Source: Ichthyophis bannanicus (Eukaryota > Chordata > Amphibia > Gymnophiona > Ichthyophiidae). From it: a DNA stretch of 64,000 nt. The translations under genes and the position numbers were made by a program. Location: assembly GCA_033557465.1 (NCBI GenBank), contig CM066031.1, forward strand, positions 1,443,798,163-1,443,862,162. Direction: 5' to 3'. The notes beneath the pieces are model-generated. The model was not told the DNA's origin, searched no databases, and saw nothing but the letters and a program-made list of their open reading frames with translations. Positions 43,637 through 56,793 of this stretch are shown one piece after another. Position 1 is the stretch's first letter; each line of letters opens with the position of its first letter.

Positions 43637-45865
43637 CATCTGTATCCAATATCAGTAAGATGCAACACTGCACTGACATGTAACAGACACTGCCTGGCCA
43701 TCCCAGCTTATGATCTAGTCATGACTGAAACGCAGAAGATGTGAGCAGGCCACAACAGCTGGTGGAGGTGGATTATGTGTGTCTGTATTTTTAGGCTTGT
43801 GGAAGGTGTTACGCTGACATATCTGATGTGTGGCTGACATACCTGATGTGTGGCTGACTGGGATAGGGGCTGCTGTACAGCCACAGGTAGTTAGTTTGAT
43901 GCTTTGGGTGCAGCAAGGTGAAAGGCATGTAGTATGGAGTAAACAGTAGGAGAGAAAACCATAGATGGGGCCAGTTGTCTAGATGTGTGTGTTTAACAAT
44001 TTGTAATTTGAGCTGATTGTGTGGTTGTTATGCTCTGATGAGCAGGGACTGTGTGTTAGTTGTTTTGGTACAGTGCTACATGTAATACGTAGCACTATAT
44101 ACATGATGGGTAGTAGTTTGATTACTGGTATTTGAGATCAGTAGGGGAGGTTACTGCAACACCACAGTGTGCCTGTATGTATAGGTCAGCACGTAGCTTT
44201 GACATGGATGCGGAAACGGATAGGGAACCTGTGAGGTGTCCTGACAGGGGGAGTATTAGTGCCATTATGTGTGTGGCTGTAGAATAGCCATGCAGTGCAG
44301 TGCTGCGTCTTTGCAGGCAAACAGGGATGATTCAAGGCCAGATCAGCAAGGTGTAGGTTACAGTAGGCAAGCCAGGAGCTGATTAGGGGGGGGGGGGAGG
44401 GATTTGGGTTTTAGATGTGTTTTCAGGGAGTACTCGGGAAATATAGCTGATGACAACCAGACATAAACCACAAGCCTCAACTACAAGCCGGGTATGTGTG
44501 TAGAGGAGGAGAGTGCAGTCCAAAACAACACCTACATTGCGGACCCTAGAGAGAGGAAGTTTTGGACACACACACGAAGATGCTTTGATGGGAGGGGAGG
44601 GTTTAGGTGCACATATAGGATATCCATGCTTTGCAATTAACACTTACACACAGTGGGATGACATGCAGCCATCAATGTCAGGTGGCAACTGAACATCGGG
44701 GTGTGGTTTGGCAGACAGAACTCAGGCGTGGAGAGATATATTTGCAACACATCAGCACACAGCTGTTAATGTAAGTCAAGGTGTGAGATATACACACCAG
44801 GAAAATGTATATGGACAGAGGATAAGGATGGAGCCCCTGCATATTTCCTTGTGTTACAGGAACTGACAGTGGTGTAGCAGACGACATTGAGACACCAGAT
44901 CACACACTGAAGGGGCATTGGGAGCGATATGGGGGACACAGGATAGTACTGCGTGCTTAGAGCCATGCAGGGACACGGTAGGGAGGAGATAATTCTGTCA
45001 CACATTTTTTTACAGCAAAAGAGAGGTGAGGAAGGGGACAGACAGAGTATGGACCCTTGTTGTTTGCCACAAACACTTCAGTGATAACTTTAACATAAAA
45101 CAAATCTGTACAGTGTGATGTGGAACAGTCAGTCTGTTGAGGATCTTGGGGGGTCTGGGAGCTGAGGACGTGAAGGTGCAGTGTGTGTTGCACAGCTCCA
45201 ACATGACATATGTATGTTTCTCTTGTGTTTCTCAATCCACAGGACATACTTGGTGACCTTCCTGGTGCTGTGGTGCATTGGCAGGTGACTGTACGTCATC
45301 CAACATGCAGTAGTCTGGGGTAGGTGAACCTACAGCTACTTTGTGATGACAGTCAGGGGGAGCACATGTCTGCAATGATCTGTCATGATGTACATATGTT
45401 GTTGTTCACCTCTTTTCCCTGCACCCCCATACCACATATGTTGCTGTTGGCACACATATTCACATGTGTTCCTGGCCAGTTTGTCTTCTCCAACACTGTC
45501 TCTGGGACACGTCCAACAGAGCTGCGTGTGTGTGCAGGCACTAGATGCCTGGGTGGTGGAATGCACGTACACCCTTCCCTAACATTGTAGCATCAGCCAA
45601 CAGCAGGGTATCATTGCATTTAACAGGCCTTTATCTCCACTAATCTCCAATTGTGCAGACACCCTTTGCACTTTGGACACTGTGTACTGGTCCCCACGTT
45701 TGCAGCAGGGACTGACATTGTCACTGTAAGTTGTACATCCTTCTGACATTGTGTTGTTGTGTTTTGCCCATGTGTGTGACATGGAACGCAAGATACGCTC
45801 ATCTATTTGGTTTGACACGAGCATACAGCCATGCGTGTGGCACAGGGGGAACACTGGAAAAGTCC
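43637..45865. other. Unassigned; L2-like tail at about 44,018-44,125
   Basis: TG-rich mixed sequence without a convincing coding frame. 44,018-44,125 contains GTTGTTATGCTCTGATGAGCAGGGACTG and GTAGCACTATATACATGATGGG, a diverged copy of the L2-type end at 2,487-2,580. A 22-bp direct repeat (CTGACATA-C/T-CTGATGTGTGG) occurs twice at 43,815-43,857. May be Harbinger 3' sequence or plain flank. Confidence 0.35.
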
Positions 45866-46056
45866 TCTTATTTATTTTATTTATTTACATTCTCTTATAT
45901 ACCGTGCTATTCTGCATCAGTGCCGTTTACATTGAACAAACTGAAATTACATTGAACAGGGCATTATAACTTGGAGATAACTATTTTACAGGGAACATGG
46001 GCTATGGAGGGTTAAGTGGCTTGCCCAAGACCACAAGGAGCACCTGTGGGACTCTT
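45866..46056 (-). mobile_element. tRNA-CORE SINE with L2-type tail (5'-truncated)
   Basis: The left A/T tail TTATTTATTTTATTTATTTA, then TATATACCGTGCTATTCTGC and GCCGTTTACATTGAAC, then GGGAACATGGGCTATGGAGG and GGCTTGCCCAAGACCACAAG. The CORE block is almost identical to 20,350-20,410. The tRNA head present at 20,500 is missing here. Confidence 0.78.
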
Positions 46057-47302
46057 GTCCATGTCCACCTAACCTCCACTTGGGCATGACACAGTATTTG
46101 CCACGACACCACTTTACGGCACACCAGCATCTTGGATTGCTGTTTGCAATTACCAAGGGTGTTACAGTGCATGTGTGGCATCACTGTAACATGTTTCAAC
46201 GTACACGGTGCATGTGCATGTGACTATGTTGGTGCAACACAGCAGGTTGCAATATGGCTTCTATGTGGGTTACTGTAACATGTTTGACCTTTCTTTCCAT
46301 CTCTATATGCAGGTTATTGTGTCTGTTTACTGTACAGACGTGACGCTCTGCATTGATTTACACACCTAGCATTGCATATCTGTGCAGTCCTATTTATCCG
46401 CTGAGGTAACGACACTCACATTGCCCCGTTATATTTGGAGTGTGGCAGTGTGAGTGTCCATTTTCTTCCTTCATTTGTGCATTCCATGTACCGTGATATA
46501 TGTGTAAGGACATTGTATCCACACCAACCAGTGCAGGGGGACCTTCTACATAGTGTTATCTCTGAATGTTTCTGCAGATAGTTTCTTTTGAATTCTCTGT
46601 GTTCATGTGCCTCTGCTACCTGTTAGCATATCCTCATTGTGCATTTGACGATTGTTTAGGGTTACATTGTTGCAGCTTTGATTCCTATATCAGGCATTAT
46701 GTGACAGCTGTAACATAAATTTTAATATGTGTGTTTAAACTTTCAAAATTTTAACAACATATGCTTTTTCATTTGTGTGCCTCCTGTGTTGGCAGAAAGA
46801 TATGTTTTAAGGAACAGATCATGATCGATGTGTGCTGGGCCCTCATCATGCACCGCCTACTGTCTACATGCACATATATGTAACTAACACATTTGGGGCA
46901 TGCAGCAGCATGTGGGGGGTGGGGGCCTAATGCATACTGCACACCATGCACCTGATGCACATTATTTCTCCTGCCCATCATTTGTAGACGGGCCAGTGAC
47001 CTTTCTGTAAGATGTGGGTTGCTGCCCTGCAAAATGTGTTTTCCGTTTTTCACCTGGGATCCACTCACCTTCATATTATGATGGCGGTATCTACACTATA
47101 TGTGTTTGACGTACATTTGTCTCTGCTGCTGCTTGATCACACTGACACTTGTATTTAATGAACATGGCCCACCTGTGCTCACATCCTTGTATGGTGCCAG
47201 CTGTCTATCTGCCAGCCGTTTGCCACATCACTGGGTGTTACAGGTTCCCATACACACCTTCCCTTTGAGGTACTATTTTTACATTGTGCTCATTGTGGTT
47301 GT
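46057..47302. other. No recognisable feature
   Basis: Low-CG, TG-rich sequence with no frame, repeat terminus or RNA gene I can defend. Confidence 0.3.
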
Positions 47303-48915
47303 TTGGGATAGTGGTTACAGACATGTGTTATAACACCATAGGTTGCAGGTTTGATCCCCACATGGGGTTTACTTTTTTTTTCTGTTGTGCTAACATGACC
47401 ATTAGGTACTTACAGGTTCATCACCTATGCACACACCCTTCCATCTCTTCACTGTACACCAAAGTGTGCCCTCTCTGCTGCCTATCCATCACATATTAGC
47501 TGTTACATATGTCTCTTTCTTTATAGTGTTTACATGGCAGTCCACTTGGGGGATTGGCGTTGCTGCAGTTCAGCTGGTCTGTGGCACACCAGTTTGCAGG
47601 TTTAATTCTCTTCTGTTCTGTTCCAAATTTTGCCCTGCTTCACAGAGCATCCCCTGCCACCCTTTGGGTTTAGGTTCTTTCCTCTTTTGCATGCTGTATC
47701 CACTGCATAACACGTGTGTGCATGTAGTTATATGTGGCTCTGGTCCCAATTACAGACTGTGATCTGATCTGTACACACCAGATCTGCATGTGCATTTCAT
47801 CATGGCTACTGTTGGAGGTTTGCCTATCCTGGCAACCAGCAGGCTTCTTGTGTGATGCCCTGCAGTATTCTTGTATACAGCCTTTGCTAACAACCTCATG
47901 TTGGTGCTGTGGCCTACTGGTTTGTGCATTGACATTTGTGCTAATGGTCTTAGGTTTGATTCCTCTCTGTTCTCTTTCATTTGTATGCCTGTCCTGCACA
48001 GCTACTTTTCATTCCTGTGACAGTCATATCTGTGCAGATCTGTGCTGTTAGCACATTGTACCCTTATCACAGTTGACAACCATCCTTCTGTCTATCTATG
48101 TGTGTCTGTCAGCTGTGTGCCATCCTGCCCTGATGTGCATGCTGCTACCCCATGTCCTGCACTGATACACATTTCTGCATTGCAGCTCTTCCTGGTTGCC
48201 TCTCCTGTATGGCACTGCTACTCCTCTGTCCTCCTGTCATTACACCTATCCTGTCACCTCTACCTCCTCTGCTGGACACGTCTTCCCATTCTCTGCCACA
48301 CACTGTCATTGTTGCATGGTACATTACCATCACCCTGTGCATCGCTACAGCTGCCCCCGATATGTTTGTCCATTTTTCCAGCTGCCACATGGGCTGGACG
48401 CAGATTTGTCTGTTCCATCAGCTCAGATCTACTTCCTTCCATTACTTATGCATTGTCTTTCCTTGTTGCTCTGTGCAGTGTTAGGGTTACATCTGTGTTT
48501 GGCCCATACCTCTCTTGCTTTTCAACTTGGGGGGCCTTACTGCCCTTGGCCAACATTTTTGGGGTCACCTATACATCCTTGGGGCATCTTAGGCCACACC
48601 TTAGATTCTGCCAGCTTATGGGGTGCCTACTATAGTGCCTTGGGAGTTGGCAACCTTTTGACATGGCCTCTAGGGCACATTATAAACTACATTGGCTGAC
48701 GTGGTGGTTTAGGATGTGCCTTCTGGTGCACCCTAAAAGGTGCATTCGTTTATGGCACTGGGGTGTGGGTATTTTTAGCTGGCAGCACAGATTGTTGTAC
48801 TGTTTCAAGCAGGAAAAGGAATTGCCTCGGCCAACCTTATTCATTAGGCCCACTGGAGGATTGAACTCATGACCCCTATTTCAGCAGGCATTGTAATAAC
48901 CAGTATGTTACACCT
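47303..48915. repeat. Four tRNA-like (A box/B box) modules
   Basis: The modules: 47,303-47,367 (GGATAGTGGTTA ... GGTTTGATCCC, then T9); 47,550-47,616 (TTCAGCTGGTCT ... GGTTTAATTCT); 47,900-47,972 (TGGCCTACTGGTT ... GGTTTGATTCC); and on minus 48,850-48,915 (TAACATACTGGTT ... GAGTTCAATCC). Box spacing is 30-45 bases, as in tRNA-derived SINE heads. None folds into a clear tRNA cloverleaf by eye, so they are not called tRNA genes. Confidence 0.45.
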
Positions 48916-48944
48916 CTATTGCTGTGATTGCAGGTCAGCACACG

Positions 48945-49132
48945 AAGCTAAGGTTAACGCGCGGTAACGTGCACGGCTCCCTCTATTGCGCGATAATGTG
49001 TGCGGCGCACTTTATCGCGCGATAACCCGTGATTGCTACCTTAAGACCGGAACGCCCACTCTTTTTAAGGCATGCTTCACATTACCGCTGGAGCTAACGC
49101 CGGGAACATTAAGACGGTTTAGTAAACATACC
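48945..49132. mobile_element. MITE-like element (GTTTAGTAAACATACCCC end)
   Basis: The right terminus, complement GGGGTATGTTTACTAAAC, matches the family at 56,794. The interior has TTATCGCGCGATAAC palindromes and CGGTAACG repeats. The left terminus is unclear. Confidence 0.45.
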
Positions 49133-49135
49133 CCA

Positions 49136-49480
49136 TAGTTTCAAAATAGTTTTTTAGCCCTCATGGTTATTTTAGTCTATTGTCCCCAATGTGATTTCTG
49201 CCTAATAATGCAGTTTTTATTGTCTCTATGTAGTGCTTTTGATATTTTTTAGCCTTTGCTTCTGAGAGATTCCATGATTTTTACAAGTCTGGTATGTTGT
49301 CATCACATATATGTGCTTCCTGTTTGTGTGACATTTTCATTTTTCATACTGCTTTATACTTTTTATTTAATTAATGCATTTATAATTTTATATTGCATTT
49401 GTAGATCCTTGATGAAGGCTATTACAACTGAAACTTTGCAGAGTCGGGCTTTTATTTAATAAAGGACTCTCCCGTCCAGG
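49136..49480 (+). mobile_element. Penelope-type terminal-region fragment
   Basis: It is the inverted counterpart of 26,330-26,700 (shared ATGGTTATTTTAGTCTATTG, GCCTTTGCTTCTGAGAGATT and TAATTAATGCATTTATAATT) and ends with the hammerhead-like block and TTTATTTAATAAAGG. 5'-truncated. Confidence 0.6.
49404..49449 (+). ncRNA. Hammerhead-ribozyme-like motif
   Basis: GATCC, TTGATGA (core CTGATGA with one change), a loop, GAAA, stem III ACTTTG/CAGAGT (fully pairable with one G-U), cleavage triplet GTC and GGGC closing stem I. Order and spacing match a type I hammerhead with short stem III as known in Penelope-like elements. The C to T core change probably impairs cleavage. Confidence 0.45.
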
Positions 49481-49583
49481 GTCTCCTTCAGCTTCTTTGT
49501 TGTGTGACCCCAGCAAATAACACAGGTCACTTAGTGCCAGCTGAAAAGGTGGTGTTAAGGGCATCTGTATTATCTGTAATGTA

Positions 49584-51151
<1,568 letters not shown>

Positions 51152-51153
51152 TA

Positions 51154-52383
51154 CGTGTGGGGAAGGGGGGTCTGCAGGGAGATGGGGCTGGATGCTGTCA
51201 GGGGCAGTGATTTAAAAAAAACTGCTAATATGCACATTTGGTGTAAAACTGCATGTTTTTTCTGCATGTGTAGCTTTTAACATCACTGCTACAGCTGGAG
51301 GAGATGGCGAGTCATTGATGTGCCATTCTGTCCTTAAATGTATTTTACAAGAGGCTGTATGTTTGACAGGACCTTTGTAAAATACTGTGTGAATTTTCCA
51401 TGTTTCCACCTGGACGTCTTAATTCCTCTTTTTCTTGGGTGTGCTGATTAGTAAGTCACAATAAATAAATACATGGGGGGAGGGATATCCAAAGACATTT
51501 ACACAATTTGTAGGCCCATCCACATTATTGTCTAATGAAAAACTGTTAAAATAAAACATCCTCAACTACTGGCCTCTTTTAGAAAAAAGATTCTTCTCAC
51601 ATATCTATCCCTTTCAATGAAACAACTGAAAATTTTTATGTATGACCTGCTCCAGCTCTCACCGGGCAACAGAATCTGGGCTCTTGTTCATTCAAAACAA
51701 TGGGAGAGAGAGAAGTAATAATAAGTAATAAAATAACACACACAGAGAATTATGTTAAAGACACAGTACTCTTAAGGCCTTAAGGGGAGGGGGCTCACAG
51801 TCCTGCAAACTTGAGCAGTTCCTGTAAATCCCCTCCTCCTGACTAGGCCAGAGCACCTCCTTTATTGAAAGAAAACTGCTGCATGGTACAAATTCAGCTT
51901 TATGTCAAGCCTCAGCATCACTTTTGTTATCTGTGTGTTATAGGTCAAAGTAAGCACAGACATATTACTCAACTGAATTAGGAGAAGCAAAAATATTCTG
52001 TCCCGTTCTATTAAACATGGCCTTGGTTTTGGGTACACATATCTCTCCAGGCTGCTAGTGAATTCCAAACTGCCAGGTTTCAGGCTGTTAGCAGATTCTA
52101 AGCCATCTCCATATTAACTCTTTCAGAGGGCTCTGGTACCCCATTTCAAGTCCTCTCAACAGTTTACATCCGAAAACCCACAAGACTCATGGACTTGACA
52201 CACAAAATCCCATCAGATGCAATGAAAGAATTCTATTTTAAGAAGTTATATTTCCTTGCATGTGGAAATAGCCATACCAAAAAGGATTCTTCTGGTGTTT
52301 TCCTTAATAGAAAACTTACAGGACAGAGAATCTGCAAGTTTCCTGTGCATTTTATAAGAAAAGTTTACATATACCTTCAGCTG
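51154..52383. other. No recognisable feature
   Basis: AT-moderate sequence without coding frames above background. Short simple repeats only (AATAATAAGTAATAAAATAA near 51,715). Confidence 0.3.
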
Positions 52384-52589
52384 GCCTGAATGAACCTGCT
52401 CTTGGCTGATCTCCAATGCTAAGCAGGGTTGAGCTTGGCTAGTATTTGGATGGCTAACCACCTTGGAATACCAGAGGCTATAAACTCAATGCCTGGAAAA
52501 AAAGCATTGCAATCTACTGCTCATCACACTTTGCCAAGAAAACCCAGGAGCTGGATCATAGCAATCAGCATTGACTTAACAGCCCACAT
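52384..52589 (+). mobile_element. 5S rRNA-headed SINE with RTE-type tail
   Basis: 52,405-52,485 parallels the 3' two thirds of 5S rRNA: GCTGATCTCCAATGCTAAGC, then TTAGTA-like GCTAGTATTTGGATGG, then CTTGGAATACCAGAGGCT, which includes the internal pol III promoter. The 3' part (GCAATCTACTGCTCATCACA, TTGCCAAGAAAACCC, CATTGACTTAACAGCCCA) is the same tail type as the tRNA SINE at 861-1,058, resembling the RTE end. Not a 5S gene: the 5' third and 3' end are not 5S. Confidence 0.85.
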
Positions 52590-52689
52590 TGCATTTTTAC
52601 ATGAGACAGACAAATGGCATATTGGTAAACTAGCATGAAGTACAAAACATTTGTCTAACAAAATAACAAAAACAAACTGTAACCCTCCT

Positions 52690-53870
52690 TATGCAAAATT
52701 TAGAGAGATACAAAATCTGGAGTGCCTTGTACAATTCTTCACACCGTTGTACTGTACATTTTTCATATTCTGCTGTATAAAAAAATAAAATTCTAAAGTG
52801 GGAGTTTATTTCACCGGTCTACACGACATAATCTATACTTTCAAAATGAAAGAACAATTATAGAAATATTAAAAAAGCAATTAAGAATGGCAAACCAAAA
52901 ATCCTTGATTTGCATAAGTCTTCACACCCCTTGACTCAATGGTGGAAGCACATTTGCAGAAATTACAGCCATGAATCCTTTAGGATAAATGTCTATCAAC
53001 TCTGCACAGCAGGCGGCTGCTGTTTTTGCCCATTCTTCTAGGCAGAAAAGTTCATGTTCTTTCAAGTTAGCTGCGGATCATCTGTGGGATCTAGTCTTGC
53101 TACTGATTTTCTAGATCTGTGTTTTGACTGAGCATTTACTTTATTCTTGCTGAACCATTCCATTGTTGCTTTTATTTTTCGCTTAGGATCTTCTCCCAAG
53201 TTCATGTCTGTGGAGGACTGGAACAAGTTTTTCAGCAGTCATATTTTTCTCAGTTTTCACAAGCCTCCCTATTGCCGCTGCAGGAGAGCACCCCTGCAAC
53301 ATAATGCTAATCACCACACTGCTTTATCGAAAGCATGGTGTTAGCAGTGTGATTTGTTGTGTTTGTTTTCTATAACATATATTGCTTTGTTCCATTTTAG
53401 TCTCACCAGACCACAAAACCTACCCAGGGCTGGCCCAAAGGTTTCTGCCACCCCAGACAGAAGCCCCAGCCGTGCCACCCACCCTTCCAAACCACGCCAC
53501 CTTCCCACATTGCTGCAGATTCCGTTGGTGGAGTGCGAGGGATAGCGTGACAGTAGCTCGTGGCAGGCCATGTGCTTCGGCACACATGGCCTGCTGCTTC
53601 TGACCTCCTTCTGACACAACATTCTGTCGGAGGAGGATCATGAATGCAAGACCATGCGTGCCGAAGCACATGGCCTGCCACAGACACTATGCTGTGCTGC
53701 CCGCAGAGGTCTACAGCCCTAGGCAGCTGCCTAGTCCACCTAGTGGACGAGTCAGGCCTGCTTCTACCACATGCATGTAATGTCCTCTAAGTCAACATTT
53801 GTCAAGATACTCGTAGAGTATCCCATAGCCAGTCTGGTTTTCAGGAGATGCACAATGAATAAAAGCAAAA
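52690..53870 (-). pseudogene. Second Tc1-like transposon remnant, hAT-interrupted
   Basis: The complement of 53,380-53,410 encodes VLWSGETKM, the Tc1 catalytic block with Asp changed to Gly. Other parts (GTCTTCACACCCCTTGACTC, AATTACAGCCATGAATCC, TTTTGCCCATTCTTCT) are phrases of Tc1-like coding strands in reverse. The 53,425-53,760 element splits it; ACCACAAAACC resumes as TTCTACCACATGC. Terminal repeats not identified. Confidence 0.65.
53425..53760. mobile_element. hAT-like non-autonomous element
   Basis: The left end CAGGGCTGGCCCAAAGG and right end (complement) CAGGCCTGACTCGTCC are inverted. CTACC flanks both sides inside an imperfect 8-bp duplication (AACCTACC / CTTCTACC). The interior has a foldback: CAGGCCATGTGCTTCGG / CCGAAGCACATGGCCTG at about 53,563-53,673. 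Confidence 0.65.
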
Positions 53871-54068
53871 AAAAACACAACACGGGACAGAGAGGGTTTC
53901 CACTGATTGAGGCGATATTTATTTGCAACAAAAGACCCAACACAGCTGTGTTTCAGCACTCCATGACTACGCCAGGGTATCTTACATATATATAAAAACT
54001 GTAATTAACATATATACATAACAAATTTAAAACATTTATACAATTAATAAAAATCAGTAATATACATC
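53870..54068 (-). mobile_element. Penelope-type terminal-region fragment
   Basis: On the minus strand, the hammerhead-like block (53,934-53,979) is followed by TTTTGTTGCAAATAAATATC and CTCTCTGTCCCGTG. Its A/T-rich upstream part seems to resume beyond the LINE inserted at 54,076 (about 56,512-56,790). Confidence 0.5.
53934..53979 (-). ncRNA. Degenerate hammerhead-like motif
   Basis: Minus strand: ATACCC, CTGGCGTAG in place of CTGANGA, a loop, GAAA, stem III ACACAG/CTGTGT (perfect), then T and GGGT closing stem I. The upstream core is too diverged for activity; stems I and III and GAAA are preserved. Confidence 0.35.
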
Positions 54069-54075
54069 CACATAT

Positions 54076-56075
54076 TTATTTATTTATTTATTTACATTTC
54101 TTTTACACCGCGCTATTCGGCATCAGTGTGGTTTACATCCAACAAAATCACTAGAACAACAAGTTGTTCTGAGTATACAGAGAACAGGGACCGAAACTTG
54201 GATAACATGGGGGTAACTATATACATGGAGGTATCATAACATTACATATTACACGGGTTCAATGGTCTTGGATGAACTGGTGAGTGTTGGTGTAGCTAGT
54301 TGAGAGTGTTGGTATAGCTAGTCATTGGGGGGTTGTCTTGTCACATTGTTTTCTGGGAAGTGTTTGAGGAAGAGGTGATGTTTGAGTGCCTTTCTAAATT
54401 GTGGTAAGTTAGAGATTGCCCGGATGTAAGGTGGTAGTGCGTTCCAGCATCTTGGAGCGCAGAATCTGAAGGCCCTGTTAGCTGTTGCCATGGTGCATTT
54501 TGTTAGTGCCTTTGGCATTAATAGAGTGTTAATTTCAGTAGATCTCCTGGATCTATTAGGTGGACTGGCTTGGATGAGTTCTTTGAGTGAGGAGGAGGAG
54601 AGTCCATTGGTGGCTTTAAAGGTCAGCAATAATGTCTTGAAAGTGAGTCTGCCTTGTAGGGGGAGCCAGTGTAGCTGTTTCAGGATGGAGGTCACATGGA
54701 CGCACCTAGAGGCACCATGCAAAACTCTTTCTGCAGTGTTCATTGCGAGCTGCAGAGGGTTCAGGGTGGATTGTGGGAGGCCTTGTAGGATGGCATTAGC
54801 ATAGTCAAAGTGAGGTATAATCAATGCCTGATAGACTGTCCGGAAGTCCTCAGGCTCTAGGAGGGAGCGTAAGTGCCTGAGCGTTCGGATCTTGTTGTAG
54901 ATTGCTCTCACTGTGTTGCCTATGTGCACCTTCATGTTCAAGCGCTGGTCCAGTGTGACGCCAAGATATCGAATTGTGGATTTTGTCTGCAGCTCTGCTT
55001 CCTTAACCTTTAGGTGGGGCGGCGGGGTAAAATTCTGGTTCCTCGTGATGAAGAGTACCTCCGTTTTCTTGTGTTGAATTTGAAGATTTTGAGACTGCAA
55101 CCAGTCGGATACGGCATTGAAACATTCTGTTAGTGGAGAGAGGTCCAGCTGCTCTGTGGAAAATGGCATGTAAAGCAGAACATCGTCAGCATAAATCAGG
55201 CAGTCCACACTGAAAGATCGGATGATCTTACAGATGGGTTGCATGTAAATGTTGAACATGAGGGCTGATAGGGAGGAACCTTGCGGAACTCCTTGTCTCT
55301 GGTGGAATGGTTCCGATGTTGAAATTCCGACTCGAACGTGTTGCTATCTTTCAGATAGATATGATCTACACCATTCTAGTGCGGTGCCACCAATGCCCTT
55401 TTCCTTTAGCCGCTCTAAAAGAATCTCATGTCTTACTGAGTCAAAGGCTGCAGCAATGTCCAAGAAAATGAGGGCAACCCCCTGACGGATGCTGTTGATT
55501 TCCGTAAGTATGTTACTGAAGAGAGTGGTAAGGAGTGTTTCCACTCCATGGGATTCCCTGAATCCATGTTGACAGACGTCAAGTGGAGCAGCAGATTCAA
55601 TGTGGTCTTGTATTTGTTTTTGGGCCTCTTTTTCAATAATCTTCGCTAGTAGAGGTATACTGGATATAGGTCTATATGAGTCTACTTTCTGTGGGTCGAG
55701 CTTGCAGTTTTTCAGCAGCGGTCGGATAGATGTGTGTTTTAGGGCTGGCGGGAACGCGCCCGTTGTGAACGATAGGTTCATAAGCCTGGTTATGAAAGGG
55801 CAAAAATCGCGGCGTAGCTCTTTTATCCAGAATGCTGGACAGGGGTCGGTTTGTGCCGTGGTGGTGTTGAGTGACATGATCGTGGTCTCGATGTCCTTCT
55901 TAGCTGGGGTAGCGAAGATGGTCAGAGACGTCGGACAAACTGGCTCTTGTACAGCAGCAGATGTAGGGGATTTATTTGTTTGGCATAGTTTAGACTGAAG
56001 GTATATAGCGAAGTCCTGTGGGTGGATCTCACTTTGGCAATCAGGAGCTGGTTCCTTTGTTAGCGTCTTGACTAT
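54076..56075 (-). mobile_element. L2-like LINE, 5'-truncated, with target duplication
   Basis: CACATAT occurs on both sides (54,069-54,075 and 56,076-56,082). The 3' end (left) is TTTATTTATTTATTTA, then ACACCGCGCTATTCGGCATC and GTGTGGTTTACATCC; the 3' UTR runs to 54,317. The 5' side stops inside the ORF. This 3' end is shared by the SINEs at 20,223 and 45,866 and the tails at 41,221, 33,467 and 35,648. Confidence 0.87.
54318..56075 (-). pseudogene. L2-like reverse transcriptase with a single stop
   Basis: Frames 55,344-56,078 and 54,318-55,259 are in phase, separated by one TAG at 55,344-55,346. Motifs: YRPISSIPLLAKIIEK, QHGFRESHGVET, FLDIAAAFDSV (first catalytic Asp), GVPQGSSLSALMFNIYM, LIYADDVLLYM (YADD), IRYLGVTLD and the C-terminal HVTSILKQLHWLPL. 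All core RT residues are intact. The first codon near 56,078 is flank, so the N-terminus and endonuclease are lost. Confidence 0.9.
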
Positions 56076-56088
56076 CACATATCAAATA

Positions 56089-56508
56089 GGGGCTCTTTTA
56101 CTAAGTGTGCTATGGTTTTGCATCTAATGTCGCAATAACATGCAACATCATGGCATGTTAAGTACAAAGCCAGCATGTTACCTATCAGGAGTGTGGACAG
56201 CATTTCTCCGATAGGTAATGTGCAGCGCAGTATGGTAATGCAGTGTAATTACAGCAGGTGCATATAGCTTCACCTATTGAGGTGAAGGTAATTGTACTTG
56301 CTAATTGCAAGACGTGTCGTTAGTGTGAGGCGTACGTATACCTTAGCGCTGAAGGCACAGCTCTCACCGTGCCCACCCTCTGCAATTCGCATTTAGTACG
56401 GAAATAGGCCTGCACTAACTATGCTGGCCGTACGCTAACATTTACCGTAAGCCACAGCATGCACCGAAACCTGAACTAACTGCATAGCACACTTTAGAAA
56501 AAGAGCCC
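56089..56508. mobile_element. MITE with 3-bp duplication (Harbinger-like)
   Basis: The ends GGGGCTCTTTTACTAAGTG and (complement) GGGCTCTTTTTCTAAAGTG are inverted, with ATA on both sides (56,086-56,088; 56,509-56,511). A 3-bp A/T duplication and G-rich ends fit PIF/Harbinger-type MITEs. No coding. Confidence 0.7.
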
Positions 56509-56793
56509 ATAATTGACAAAGAAAATATTGTTTCAAATAATCACATAAAAAGACAAATAGATATAAATCGGGACAAAAAAAAAAAAGAAGACCATCAAAA
56601 AAAGGAGGTCATGAAAAAAAGAAACAAACACGTATCTCAATGAATTGTATAGCCAATGTAATCTAATGGATTACAGAATCAAAAGGATCATATATATATA
56701 TTCCTTAGAACCCAGGAACGATGAGGGCAGGTGGGGAAGGAGAGAGTAGGAAAAATGGGAAAAAATTAAAATGGAAAAAAAAGAACACAATTA

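Larger units (their letters stand above)
40510..43640. mobile_element. Harbinger-type DNA transposon core (ends not found)
   Basis: It contains two divergent genes: Myb/SANT-like on minus (40,510-40,680) and DDE transposase on plus (42,250-43,571), with a large palindrome between. Harbinger elements need both proteins (known from the reconstructed Harbinger3_DR system). I could not find terminal inverted repeats with 3-bp duplications; the extent given is the coding core only. Confidence 0.7.

Noticed and set aside
43815..43857. CRISPR-like or satellite array
   Set aside because: Only two copies of a 22-bp repeat without spacers; nothing in this eukaryotic window resembles CRISPR.
47303..47367. 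tRNA gene
   Set aside because: A and B boxes are present but I could not pair acceptor and anticodon stems.
48042..48635. 197-codon frame rich in Leu/Cys/Ser
   Set aside because: Hydrophobic by T-rich composition, with no start context, homologous motif or exon structure; overlapping frames of similar length exist in all phases.
52405..52485. 5S rRNA gene
   Set aside because: Only the internal part matches, with many changes, and it is fused to an RTE-type tail; it is a SINE head.
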